NCBI GenBank assembly: GCA_013397845.1
Contig: VZTG01007687.1
Span: 1-64,000 of the forward strand
DNA length: 64,000 nt
Origin: Melanocharis versteri
Taxonomy: Eukaryota; Chordata; Aves; Passeriformes; Melanocharitidae
Direction: 5' to 3'
Notes under the pieces: model-generated
Seen by the model: the letters and a program-made list of their open reading frames with translations, nothing else
What the model was told of the DNA's origin: nothing
The model's database searches: none
Translations under genes and position numbers: made by a program
Shown here: piece by piece, positions 53,254 through 64,000 of the stretch
Numbering within the stretch: position 1 is the first letter of the stretch
Layout of the letters: each line of letters opens with the position of its first letter

Positions 53254-53286
53254 GAAAGGGAGAGAGAAAGNGAAGAAATCACCTAC
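52760..53286 (-). other. EPHA4 intron (0.53 kb) with CT tract at the donor
   Basis: The intron opens with GTAGGTGATTTC and then the CT microsatellite described at 53219-53278; its acceptor is ATATGCAG. The remainder is AT-rich without recognised elements. Confidence 0.9.
53219..53278. repeat. GA/CT microsatellite beside EPHA4 splice donor
   Basis: An interrupted GA repeat (with GAAA and GGGA variants) runs up to the edge of the exon ending at 53287. In transcript sense it is a CT tract starting about nine bases into the intron. A single ambiguous base (n) sits at 53271 inside the repeat, which points to an assembly or sequencing slip in the tract. Confidence 0.9.
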
Positions 53287-53348
53287 CCTGAGGAAGGCAT
53301 CCAAGGAGCCATTCTCCATGTACTCAGTTATGATCATTACTGGTTTAC
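53287..53348 (-). CDS. EPHA4: EPHA4 exon: kinase hinge with gatekeeper (692-712)
   Basis: This 62-bp exon starts after acceptor CACTCTAG and ends at donor AGG|GTAGGT. It encodes KPVMIITEYMENGSLDAFLR, the beta-5 strand, hinge and alpha-D start. T699 is the gatekeeper threonine typical of Eph kinases. The donor is a weaker match to consensus than most in the gene, and a long CT tract that contains an ambiguous base begins a few nucleotides into the intron. That arrangement could help or modulate splicing of this short exon (inference). Confidence 0.95.
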
Positions 53349-55375
53349 CTAGAGTGTGCAGAAAGAAAAACACAATTCCTTGATGAACACCAGTGTTAAT
53401 GGGATAAAAATGGCTTGCACATGATTTTACTGCCAAGACACCTGGCTTATACAATCTAATTTAATTTGAAAAGCACCAAGCTTACGCCTCAGCTGTGGGG
53501 AGCAAGAGACGAAATATTATAGGACAGAAACGTCTAAAGGGCCCATCTGGAAGGTTAACTCTTTGGTTGACTCATTGACAAGGTCTTTAACTAAAGTGGC
53601 TCCCGTCCTCTAAGGAATATATGAATTGATAATTGAGAACTAAGAAACAAAGATCTGTTCAAACCTGACAAAAATCTTTATTGTAATAAATTGCTCGCAG
53701 AGCAGCAAACGGAATTTCTGAATGCTTTGGTCCCTCTGTCTTTTTTGAAAGATCAATGCTTTAGACGAGTTGGAAGCTGTCAGGAGCTGCAAGGTATTCC
53801 AAGACAACCGGATTCAAGAACGAAAAATACAGGCTGCTCCTCTCAAACTTCTCTGTCCTGAATTTGTATTCCGTGTCTCTCGTTATTTACAAACGAGCCA
53901 AAGCCATTTGCCTCCTGAAGTCAGCCAGGGGCAAAATGATTCAGTGCCCTGTGTCGCACAGAGCTCAGTAGCACCCAGCCCCCAGCGCTGCAACAGCGGC
54001 CAAGCTGGGCAACCGGAGGAGAAATGCAATGTTACTGACAGGGGGATGATTTCTAGGCACTCTCCTGCCTAAAACAGTAACAAATACACAAATAATGCTT
54101 GATGTTGTCTTCAAGAGTTTTATAAAGGTTATACAGTGCTGAAACTGAGAACATTTAGATGCGCACAAGGAACGCTAATTATTTAATGGAGTTAAATCCT
54201 ACTGCATATTTGACATACATGTATTTGTAGAAATAGGTCTGATGAGATCTCAGAAGTGAGCAATGGCAGAAGTACAGAAGTACAGAATTTATCAAAGGTT
54301 GAATGGCAAAAGCCTAGTCCCAAGATGAGCACTGCTCAGATGAGCACCTGACAATCAGTGCTGTCTGGTATGGCAAACCTTCCTCTCCCTTATGCTTTAC
54401 TTACAGGAACTGTAGAGTTTTCTTCCTAAATAAAAGATGGTGTCCCAGAGAAACTCAGCTTTTACTTCCTGGAGCAAGTCTGAATAAGGGAACCTCATAG
54501 GGAAAGAAGGCTTCAAAAGCCAGGTCACCTAGACTGTAGATAGCTCAACTGCATCTTGGCATGGGAGGTATCAGAACTACTTAATTTTTCCTTGCTTCTG
54601 TCATCAGCAAGGATCTGCTCCAGAACAACCATCTCTAAAAACTACCCTACCGTGAAATGTTGTAGCATTTAAAGTTCCCCTAATTGTTTCTACCTCAGTG
54701 GATCTTTCACCAAGATGCTTTTCTCTTCATTTGTCAGGGATTTCTGGTTCTGAAGTAACCTTTTTCTAATTAGAAAAACATATGCTGTAAGGACTGACTG
54801 TAAGAACATTTTACCACATTTCACTTAGGCCAGCATCTATGTGGGATACATCACTTATTTCACTCATCATTACTTATTTCACCTTTCCGGTCCCAACCTA
54901 TCCTTTACACGCCTTTTACTAGTCCTGCTTTTACTTCCCTTCTGTGCTGATATCCAGATTCTTACTGTTTTGGTCCCATGCAAGCTGGCATGCCTGTGAA
55001 ATGCCATTATTGAATGCTGCAGAGAGGCAATGGTACTGCATAAAGCAAACTGCTCTGGATGAAGGGCTGAGTGACCTTGGCTCAGCACATCCTTAACTAA
55101 AAGGGTGTGATAAAACATCATCCTCCCTTTATTTCACCTCTGAAAGCATTCTTTGGTAGAAAGAGGAAAAACTTCAACCAAATCTGCATACGGCACTGTT
55201 TCATTTATTCTCTGCAACTGTGACAGCAACCCTTCCACTGAACAAATACACCTAAATGAGTATTAATTAACCTTCTTCAATCAAAAGATACTATGTCAAT
55301 GTAGAAGGGGAAAAAAGGGAGACACTTTCAGTGCATTAACATGTAATTTCATTACTCAGGCACTTCTTTAGCAGG

Positions 55376-55405
55376 GGAGGGGGGATAGAGAGAGGAGAGA
55401 GAAGT
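55376..55405. repeat. Short purine (G/A) tract
   Basis: A polypurine run with a G-rich first half and GAGA second half lies in the largest kinase-domain intron, just before an AT-rich candidate regulatory stretch. No further function can be read from it. Confidence 0.6.
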
Positions 55406-55409
55406 TACC

Positions 55410-55800
55410 ATTAGCGAGTCAATTATCAAAGTACTTGACTAGCAGCCAATAATTTATTCATGGTTTTTTGCTGCCTCTCTCAACCCCCATCTATACCACT
55501 ATTTATCTCACATTTTAATTTTCAGTTTATTAAATGCATTCATTTATCACAGCATTCAGAAAACCAATGGAGAAATGGAGATAAATGTGTTCTTAAGTAG
55601 CCCTGTTTCCCCAGGAGCCCAGCTCGGAGGTAACGGAGCCGGGTTGCTGCTGGAGCATCACTTACTGGGAGCCAGGAATGGAGCACTCCCGGGTCACACC
55701 GCCAGCTCCTCGGTGAAAATTCCCAATCATTTTAATGCACTGACAACTGCATTATGCAAATGCATACGGTCATTTATAAGTGCTGGAGCTGTAGCAGCTC
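55410..55800. promoter_or_regulatory. Candidate intronic enhancer
   Basis: The stretch contains AATTATC, AATAATTTATTC, TCATTTATC, TTTTAAT, an octamer-like ATTATGCAAATGCAT (POU) and TCATTTATAAG (CDX-like) in close spacing, around a GC-richer middle part. This density without any repeat is the look of a conserved vertebrate element. Conservation could not be tested here, so the call is weak. Confidence 0.3.
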
Positions 55801-57233
55801 AGGGGCTTCCAGCCTCAGTGGGATTTCAACACAAAGATTCCCCTCTTGCCTTTCTTTTACTGAGGTGCTAAAAGAATCACCGTCCGAGGCTTGATCGCAA
55901 TCCTCCTCCCCTTTGTTATAACAATCACAGAGTGAGACACTCAGACCTTCCAAATTTAAAGAGAGTACTGTATTTTAATTTTAGTTTTGAGGGAGGGTCT
56001 CAGTAAAGGATGGCCAAAATTAGTCCAAACTGCTATTTGCCTTTAAAAGCAAACTGCCACACACTGTATGAGCTGTTTTGAACTGTTGAGAGAAGACAGA
56101 CCAGGAGACAGTAACACAAATGAGCAGAAGTAAGATTTCCAGAAACAAAAGTGGCAGAGTAAATATCAGCTCTCACTGACATTCAAGAGGGACAGTTTTA
56201 CAGTAGAACTAATAGTTTTGATAACCCTCTATGAGAGGTACTTTGTTCTTCTAGTAATATTTTACTTTTTAACTTTTCATCCATCTCAAATTTTAATTGC
56301 TCCCACTATTAATACCCTGCATTCATGCTCCCCATGCTGCAGAACGTGAGCTTCACAAAGTCCACTCTGACAGCAACTCACAAGATCACTGCCTGCTTTC
56401 TATGCTACCCTGAGCATGAGCCCAAACATCCAAAGGGTCTTTTAGGATTAGCAATCAGTGCCAGGCTTTGCCACCATGCAACCCAGGGCAGTTGGAGCAG
56501 AGACAATACCTACACCATGGCAGTGGCACCTTATCAGGTCAGACCCAAGCACTGGTGTCTCACAGGTGCCTTTTCAGCTCTAGCCTACAGACAGCACCCA
56601 GCAAGCACTGTCACTCCCTAAAGCACAGGGAACACTGATAGACTTAAAAAACCCCAAACCAAGCAAACAAAAAGATCATCCAGGTAAATTCTGCAGAGTG
56701 AAATTAGCATACCTGTAAATCAGAGAAAACAAATAAGCAAGTTTCACACTAAAATAGCCTGCTTCATTTCAAAGGCTTGCTCCCTACATCTGTGCTTTGT
56801 ACTTTAAACATATGACTGTGTAGTTTTGTTTTGGTATTTTACCCCCATCATTTTGAATTCTTCGCTCACCATCTGCTTTTACCTATCCCGTAACAATCAT
56901 CTCAGTCTAGCAAAGATGTGAAAGATGCCTGCTTGGCATAGCAAGAAGGAATAAAAAAAAAAGCCAACCCCTGCAGTATTAATTCCCTCTACAAAATCTT
57001 GTACAAGCTGCCTACAGATAGAGTATCAGTTGAAACCGTAAACCCATTTATAGCTGACAACAAGATTAATGACTTGTCCTGCACTGATTTCCTCCTATCA
57101 GCTATCAGTGGATCTGTTCCATCTGTCATTTTTATGGGAAAGAGGGTAAGAAGAAAAAAAACAAGCCGGCACACACCACACAGACTTAATTTCTCAGTGA
57201 CTTCCAAATTGGACTTGTCATGAAAATGACCTA

Positions 57234-57604
<371 letters not shown>

Positions 57605-57718
57605 CCACACCAATAACTTTTTCAATCTTTATGCAGGAGGCATCAATTTCTTTGGCAAATTCCCTCACAGCTTGGTTTGGATCCTCATATGTAAAAGGAT
57701 CCACATATGTTCTAACAC
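57605..57718 (-). CDS. EPHA4: EPHA4 exon: juxtamembrane tyrosines and kinase start (592-630)
   Basis: This 114-bp exon runs from acceptor CCTTGCAG to donor GTAAGT. It carries the two juxtamembrane tyrosines Y596 and Y602 in TYVDPFTYEDP. In Eph receptors these hold the unphosphorylated kinase in an inactive state and, once phosphorylated, release it and recruit SH2 proteins (established knowledge). The exon continues through the FAKEIDASCIKIEKVIGVG segment, where the kinase fold begins and the glycine-rich loop opens at G628 and G630. It is separated from the next exon by only about 180 bases. Confidence 0.96.
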
Positions 57719-58496
57719 CTGCAAGGCAGAAATGTTTTATTTGAAGTCACTGATCTACATGCTGCTGAACACAGAACATATGAGACTGAAGCCTTAATGA
57801 TATACAACAGCAAAGAGAGTGTACAATAAAAATGTACTGTAAGCCAGGAATGACTGATGAAGGAAGGAAGGACTTAGGTATTTTTTCCCCCAGTGCAATA
57901 TTTTGAAGTGTAAACATTTAATATTTCCCAATATTGATGTAAGGAATCAGGCTTTTGCCAATTAATGAGCTTCACAAATCACTGCCATCACTAGCATGCC
58001 AATAGCCTGTCATGGACCTGTGAGACTAAAATACAGCCCTTTTTCCTATGGGAGGCAGGAAATTCTGAGCTCAGGTCCTGGGTTTGTTACACGGAAGTAA
58101 CAGTAGAATTCAGTGCTGGAAAAAAGGCAGCAAAGTTCACATTTTCTTTCCTGCAGGATTGTCTCTGGCCCATTCAGAAACTGCCTTAGCAGAGTATTGT
58201 GGGGAAAACTCCTGCCTAGAAATTAAGTGGTTGAGAACATGTGTCTTTCAGTGGCAAGGAACAACAGAAAAATTTGATAAACCTTTCTCCTGTCTGTACC
58301 CTCAAAACATTTTACCCAGATACTTCTATTTTCCCTGTTACTAAAGTAAGTAAATTTTGAAGCAGGATGTTTGCAAGAGTGGAAACCAGAAACATATTCG
58401 CCTCAAGAGGAATGTGATCCTGTATTTCCTGAGCATCAGAACATGGGCCATGTTTTACAACCCAAACCAAAACCCACAAGCACCAGGGCCTTTTAC
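57719..58496 (-). other. EPHA4 intron (0.78 kb), no further feature
   Basis: Donor GTAAAA and acceptor CTGCCTTGCAG. Sequence is mixed with no repeats or motifs that stand out. Confidence 0.9.
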
Positions 58497-58555
58497 CTTG
58501 GTTCAAGTGTTTCTCCTCATCTGCCTCTTGCTTTGCCTTGCTGTATTTACTGCGC
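58497..58555 (-). CDS. EPHA4: EPHA4 exon: juxtamembrane start (residues 572-592)
   Basis: This 59-bp micro-exon has acceptor CTGACAG and donor GTAAAA on the reverse strand. It completes the split Arg codon and encodes a strongly charged stretch (RRSKYSKAKQEADEEKHLNQ), ending with the first base of a Gly codon. It is the basic and acidic segment just inside the membrane, before the regulatory tyrosines. Phase 2 in and phase 1 out match the neighbouring exons, so skipping it would shift the frame. It sits between a 5.2-kb and a 0.78-kb intron. Confidence 0.94.
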
Positions 58556-61500
58556 CTGTCAGAACACAACACAGCATGTGAGTTCAAAATAAGGATCTCA
58601 CTCTGAAACAAGCTCGGTCATCCTGACCTGCAGAGACTTGAGCTGCTGGCACCTGCCACAGCCATAACACAACACACAACCAGAGCAGAATGATCCTCAC
58701 ACTCCTCTCTGTGTTATTGGCATCAACAGAGCATCAAAGGAAACACAAATCTATTTGCATCTCAGCCTTTAAAGAAAGAAAAAAAATCATGCTTCAGCTA
58801 CTTTTTCTTCAAACTTACTTTTGCAACTGAGGGGCCAAATTGCTTTTTAGCCCTACCACACAGGGATTTAAATGCTACAACAGAGGTGTTTTGGTAGCTT
58901 GATTTTCAAACACCATTAGGCAAATTCCACCATCAATACACTTACTTAACTGCAAATTTAAAACTGGAACCAAGTCTCTTAACACAGAAATTGGGATCTC
59001 ATCAGGAAAAAAAAAAGAAAAACCACTAACCCTGACCATCAAAAAATAATATCCCAAGGATTTTGCTTATTCTTTCAATCACTGCTTAATTGAAGGAGCT
59101 GAAGAACTCCTGATGGCAGAGCTCCTCTACTAACTCTCTGAGTGGGAGGCAATAACGTAGCAGAGTATGTTAATTCTATAGATTACTACTTCTACATTTA
59201 CTCCTGTGATATTGTAATCTAGTTGTGTATTTAATTAGTTCAGCTTTAAGCTTCAATAGACAAGTAGCACTACAAAAAGCTAATACAAGAAGTTAGTCTG
59301 TTAGGAAGGGTATTTAGGAGTCTGCTCAGCCAAACGTGTAGGGATTTGAAGTTGCCAGGATCAAGTGATACGTAGATGCAGAGAAATTCTTTAGGCTTTT
59401 ACTCATCCATCCTTGGATGCTCAGAACCAAGCATAGAACAGACACTGCTGAAGAGTTTGCCTGCTCCTAGGAAATCCAAGTTTCCCAGTCAGACCCAGGA
59501 GAGCTGACTGGCAAGAGGCTGGGGTGGAGAGAAGAGGGAAGGCAGAAGGAGAAATCAAGCCTGGAGAACAGGAGGTGAGACTGGCACTGCCAGCAATGTG
59601 CAGCTGCTGCCTGGAGTGGGGTAGGGGACAACCAGGCCTGCCAGGGACACCAGGGTGAGACTGGGTTAATTAAAAGGCTGAAAATGGTGAATAAGGAGAA
59701 GAAGAAAATGGGAGCAGGTGCAACAAAAACCCATAAGATGTGAGTTAAAAGGGGTCAAAAACCACACAGATAATAGGAAGAAAAGACATAACGGAGAGCC
59801 TCACTTGCATCAAATCTCTCTGAGTCTAATCATACCTCTCCTGTCAGCAAAACCCTTCTGCCCCTTAGCAAAAAGCATCTCACTTCCCACTCTACACCTG
59901 CCCTGTGGGGAATGGCAGCTTCCCACTGGTGTCTGCTGGGAGGCTATCTTCCAGCCTTTGCCTTTGCAGTCCTAGTGCTATGCCAATAATAAAATAATAT
60001 ATATTAACCATGAAACAGAAGGAAAAAAATCCTGTTTGACATGTGAAGACAACCTGATCTTTGAACCAAGTGTCACAGCTCCCAATATTGACAGGACTTC
60101 TGTTCAGACAGAAAAAGCAAGTACACATCCAACCATAAACCACTGGGAGCTTCTTTTCTTGGCGCAAATAACTGAAACACAAATGGCTCCAATCACAAGA
60201 AGAGCATTATTAAAACCCACACTGGATCCAAACATCCATTTAAACAATTTATTTGCCCCAGAACTTACAGCACTGGTATAACAGAGCTGAGTAAAATAAT
60301 GGGATGATGTTCTGCTCCCAGTTTACTGAAAGGAGTAAGAAGGAAGAGGCAGCACAAGTCTCACCCAGTGCCACAAAAGACTAGGTCAGCTAAGGGGATT
60401 GCAGAGATGGTTTCAGGTCTTACACAACTTCTCTCAGAAGAAAGAAAAAAAAGGGAAAAAAAGATTCTGCATTTTAATCAGGACCCTTCAAATTCATTTT
60501 ATTAATGTTCAGGCACAGATGGGAAATACAAAATGCAAACAGACTTTGCATTAAAGCATTTTAAGTATGAAAAAAATTCTCTTTATCCTATTTTTAAAAA
60601 GTACAAGCACCCTCACAACAGATTAAAAAATAACCTTCACCCACTGAAAACTCAAAGACATGCAAAAAGCGAAGGCAAACAAAGGGATTACTGTTCGAGC
60701 AATGTAATTGTAGCTTACTAAGTTTAAATAATACCTTCCAAACTAACCACCTACTTCCACTTCTCCCCGTGTCACCTGTTGACCTCTCCCGCCTGGCTTT
60801 GGGCAGGACACTGCTGTGTGCCATTGTCCTGGAGAGCAGCCCAGGAGCCCCACGCCACAGGGCACACGGGCTGGGGCTGCCTCTGGGGCAGCTCACCTGA
60901 GCGGCAGAAGGGAGCCTTTGTCACAGATCTGAATCCCCTAATTACAGGGATTTTGGCAGTGGTGATTAAGTAGCCGGCATTCAGGAAAAGAACACAGAAG
61001 CTTTCAGGAACTGCAGGGGTCAGAGACAGGCAGAGCTACAGGTGGGGCTGGTGATGAAGAGGAGTTAACAGCGAGGGGAATTAGCAGGCACTGAGGTGAA
61101 ACAGAAAGACTTGGTTGCCACGCCTCTGCTCCCACCTCCTCCTTCCCACACAAAAGAGGGGGCTGGGGGGGCTCAGGCACCAGGCTGGCGGAGCACCTGC
61201 TCCAACACCACCGGCAAAAGGTGGGCAAATGTGTCGGCAGAGCAAAGATAAATAAATCTATCAGCTGGAAGAATTTCTCAGAGAAACTTTCAGGTGACCA
61301 GAGGATTCGGTCAGACCATCTTACTCCGCACAAGCCCTTTTAGAAGGTTTCTCTCTCCGTTTTAAACTTCCCTGAACTCTTTACAACTCATTTTGAGATG
61401 CTGCAATTTCCCTCAGCATTCCTGCAGACCAGGGTTTAGAAACACCCACACCATGTCCTGCCTGCTGCTCCATGGATGTGCTCATCCAAACCTCGGGAAG

Positions 61501-62479
61501 TTTAAACAAACATTAGGCAGATTGGTTCTCCCATCGCAGGACCGAGCCAAACAGCTTGAGCTGCCTGAAAGCAAAGTCCTTTGACTAATTCTGCTGTAAA
61601 GATGAATTTTGGGATTTGAAAAATGTCTCAAAAAAAGAGTGATGCTAAATTACCAGTAATAACCCAGTTCAGAAGTGGGCACTCACAGCATATGCCCAGT
61701 TCCCACATTTGGCTCGTGGATGCAGAGAGGCCATGTCTGCAGGCCAAAGCACAGGTTTGATTGTACAAACATGACTTTTAGGTCATGGTGAGATTACAAA
61801 ACCTCTCATGGAGATGGTATGGTTGGAAAAGCTTTTTCTCATCTGAAGTAATTTTGGAACAAAGTATAATTATTTTGCTATTAACTTCTGCTGGCATAGG
61901 AACATCGTGAAATATCCCCAAAGTCCACACCTCTAAATGACATTGTGATAGTAGTTAAAATCATTAGAGTAACAGTGAATATTAAAGTAGATTCTGTTTA
62001 TTGAGAGCTACTTCCAGCTACTGGAGAGCTGTGTATTGAGGGCTATTAATTAGCAAGGCACCGTGCATTAGTATGCACAGAGTAGTTTCACTGTCCTAGT
62101 ATTTCATTCATCTTGCTCTGTCTTTCCCCTTCCATGGCCTCTCTGAGAGATACCAGTGGAGAGCCACGGGACATCCCTGAGCCCATGGACACCAGGATGC
62201 TTTTACCTCCATTGCCACCAGTGCCGGGACCAGGCTTTTGTCCCTGCTGCCCACCTGCTCTGTGGTGCCTTTGTGCGACTGCACACTCGTGGGCAGAGCT
62301 GAGTGAGCAGACAGCCCTCAGCAGACCTGTCTGAGCCCAGCAGGTCTGTCAGTACCTGGCTCCAGGCAGCCTCTCCTCTGACAGCTTTATGGCCAATCCT
62401 AATGAGAATCAATACGAGGGCAAGGGGTTGACAGTTCATTTTCTGAAGAGTGATCCATTGAGGGCCAATCACCAAGCAG

Positions 62480-62720
62480 TGTTTATCAGCCTTGGGAAGA
62501 GACATTTTTTTATAGAGGGAGGAGGGGAAGGAATCATCTCAACGCAGCTTGCCAGGCTCAATTCTCCAAGGTGGCGACCCATAATTAGAAATCCAATGTA
62601 TCCTGCTATCAATCCTACCTTATATGATCAATAAAAGCAGAGAGGAGATTAAGTCATCAAGCTCAGTGATGCTATTTTCTGTTGCAATGGCTTTTAATAA
62701 ACCTGTCTCTCCACATCACA
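62480..62720. promoter_or_regulatory. Candidate intronic regulatory stretch
   Basis: A compact block with CCATAATTAGAAATCC, TATGATCAATAAAAG, AGATTAAGTCATCAAG and TTTTAATAAACC gives several homeodomain and TCF/HOX-like cores in 240 bases. Only motif density supports it. Confidence 0.22.
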
Positions 62721-63429
62721 TTTTCATACGTTCTGCTCTTCCTTCCTCTTGCCAGCATGGAGACTTTGAGTTGAACACCCACAGAAAGTGATCACAATGC
62801 ACGTCTACTTTCCAGATATTACAATCATGGTCACTTAACTGCTCTCTAGGACAATTTAAAGAGAGCAAATGAGGATGAGTTTGGGCACATTTACAGCTGA
62901 TGCCATTAAACTGACGAACAGAGACTGACAAAATGTGCATCCCTCAGATCTCAGGCTTCAGATGCAGTAATGATACAAAAAGTTTTATCTCAAAATTACA
63001 CTGAAGCAAGATCATGCTAATCTTTTTAAATGAGGTTGAACACAAAGATGAAGACAGAAACACTCACACTGTGTTTCTGTTACCCTGTCCTTCCACTCAC
63101 AGGACTGTTCCTGATGCCTGGGTTGAATTTTGGAGAATGAACAAGCACTTAGTAGAAGATTATGGTGCTGCATCGATGAAATAACCATCGATCCAGTTCT
63201 GCTATGTTACTGCATCTGATGCTGAACGACTGGGACTTCCATTTTTCAGTCATATCCCCTCACACAGGAAGGACTAACCTGAAACACTAGAACAAACTCA
63301 CAGACTAACACAAAAATCACCAGCATAGCAGTCTGATGGCTTAGTTCACAGAAGTGCCGTTGTTTATTCCCTGTCTATTGGAAGTCAGTCCAAGAAAATC
63401 TACTGTACCCATACCCATTAAACTTAACT

Positions 63430-63660
63430 TCGAATTACACTAACCACAAATCTCTAGCTGGCTTGCTTCTCAATGCCAGTTATTGGAATCAGCTTTGCAT
63501 TTGAACGGCAAATAAAGCTGGAACTATTGCCATTACATCACATGCTGCTTGGTACTAATGTCGAGAAGATCAAAGCTACATGGGAGAAGGCTTGTAATGC
63601 AAATGTACTGTTTATGATGCTAATCAAAGAATTTAGCTTTGTTTGCAGGAGACAAAAAGC
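63430..63660. promoter_or_regulatory. Candidate regulatory stretch next to transmembrane exon
   Basis: The block includes TTTGCATTTGAACGGC, GTAATGCAAATGTACTG (octamer-like), GATGCTAATCAAAG and GATCAAAGC (TCF/LEF-like) in about 230 bases just downstream of the exon. The motifs are tightly packed and free of repeats, as in conserved intronic enhancers. Not tested. Confidence 0.28.
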
Positions 63661-63668
63661 TCCTTGAT

Positions 63669-63694
63669 GAAAGAGAGAGAGGGAGAGAGAGAGA
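63669..63694. repeat. GA/CT microsatellite beside transmembrane-exon donor
   Basis: A short GA repeat with one GGG interruption lies 16 bases from the exon end at 63710. In transcript sense it is a CT tract in the first part of the intron, the same arrangement as at 53219-53278. Confidence 0.88.
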
Positions 63695-63709
63695 AGCTTA
63701 AGTTCTTAC

Positions 63710-63821
63710 CTCCTGCTGATGACAAAGGCTGCAATGAGAATGACCACAAGAACAACACTGCCAGCCACCGAAACAAGAAGCACTGTGGGATTGGTACCAT
63801 CGCCAATGATGGGGGAAGGAA
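63710..63821 (-). CDS. EPHA4: EPHA4 exon: transmembrane helix (residues 535-572)
   Basis: This 112-bp exon starts in phase after one base of a Val codon and ends after two bases of an Arg codon. The reverse strand has acceptor TTTTCAG at its start and donor GTAAGAA at its end. It encodes the end of the extracellular stalk (PSPIIGDGTNPT), then an uninterrupted hydrophobic segment of about 22 residues (V548 to I569), then SRR as the cytoplasmic stop-transfer sequence. The helix contains an SVAGS small-residue patch of the kind used for helix pairing in receptor dimers (inference). The donor is followed after about 17 bases by a CT-dinucleotide tract. This is the first coding exon visible on this strand; the preceding fibronectin III exon lies beyond the window. 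Confidence 0.95.
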
Positions 63822-64000
63822 CTGAAAACAGAAAAGGGAGCATTAGTGTCAGACAACCTCAAAAAATCAACCTAGGTAGCACTCAATTGTGGATGCTGAA
63901 AGCTTCGTGGCAGAGAGATTTCTTAGTATCTGCCTGTGTCCGTGATCATTCTTACTTTCTCACGGAACTAGCTGCAAAACAGCTAGTCGGCTTTTGTAAA
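63822..64000 (-). other. Part of EPHA4 intron upstream of transmembrane exon
   Basis: The sequence leads into the acceptor CTGTTTTCAG at the exon start. No coding segment is visible before the window ends; the fibronectin III exons should follow outside. Confidence 0.85.

Larger units (their letters stand above)
58556..63709 (-). other. Largest visible EPHA4 intron (5.2 kb)
   Basis: The intron lies between the transmembrane and first juxtamembrane exons. It includes GC-richer patches at about 59460-59660, 60770-60900, 61010-61200 and 62110-62370, and AT-rich, possibly conserved stretches at 61860-62090, 62480-62720 and 63430-63660. No exon with matching phase was found inside. ORFs are short and unrelated to known families. 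Confidence 0.85.

Overview
The window looks like bird (avian) nuclear DNA. It holds the 3' half of one multi-exon receptor tyrosine kinase gene on the minus strand and about 39 kb of non-coding DNA beyond its 3' end. The gene is recognisable as EPHA4: ten consecutive GT-AG exons between 63821 and 44351 encode the transmembrane helix, the juxtamembrane YVDPFTY segment, a complete tyrosine kinase domain and a SAM domain, ending in MVPV and a stop. Counting back from the stop on a 986-residue EPHA4 puts every landmark at its usual number (Y596, Y602, K653, D746, Y779, Y928). The exons for the signal peptide, ligand-binding domain, cysteine-rich region and fibronectin III repeats lie beyond base 64000. 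The avian assignment is an inference from compact introns, few interspersed repeats and a protein that reads like a bird EphA4; no species is claimed.

Layout: 63822-64000 is part of the intron before the transmembrane exon. 44351-63821 carries the ten coding exons (112, 59, 114, 186, 62, 210, 150, 194, 156 and 115 bp) and nine introns of about 0.18 to 5.2 kb. Below 44351 is the 3'UTR, with several AATAAA signals. The best distal end is near 38885, and an alternative end near 41330 would give a 3'UTR of about 3 kb. From about 38880 down to 1 no credible gene is seen. This is the start of the intergenic side 3' of EPHA4, which in mammals is a large gene desert with limb enhancers in the EPHA4 regulatory domain (established for mammals; transfer to this species is inference).

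The non-coding part contains AT-rich, homeodomain-motif-dense stretches that look like candidate enhancers (16.1-17.2 kb, 26.2-27.0 kb, intronic 55.4-55.8 kb and 63.4-63.7 kb). It also holds a MIR-like SINE relic (23.33-23.46 kb), a decayed tandem repeat with a faint C2H2 zinc-finger look (10.69-10.99 kb), a 14-bp minisatellite in the 3'UTR (42.53 kb), and CT/GA tracts placed just after two splice donors. Most open reading frames outside the exons look like chance ORFs. No RNA gene, CRISPR array or intact transposon was recognised, and no new biological system was found.
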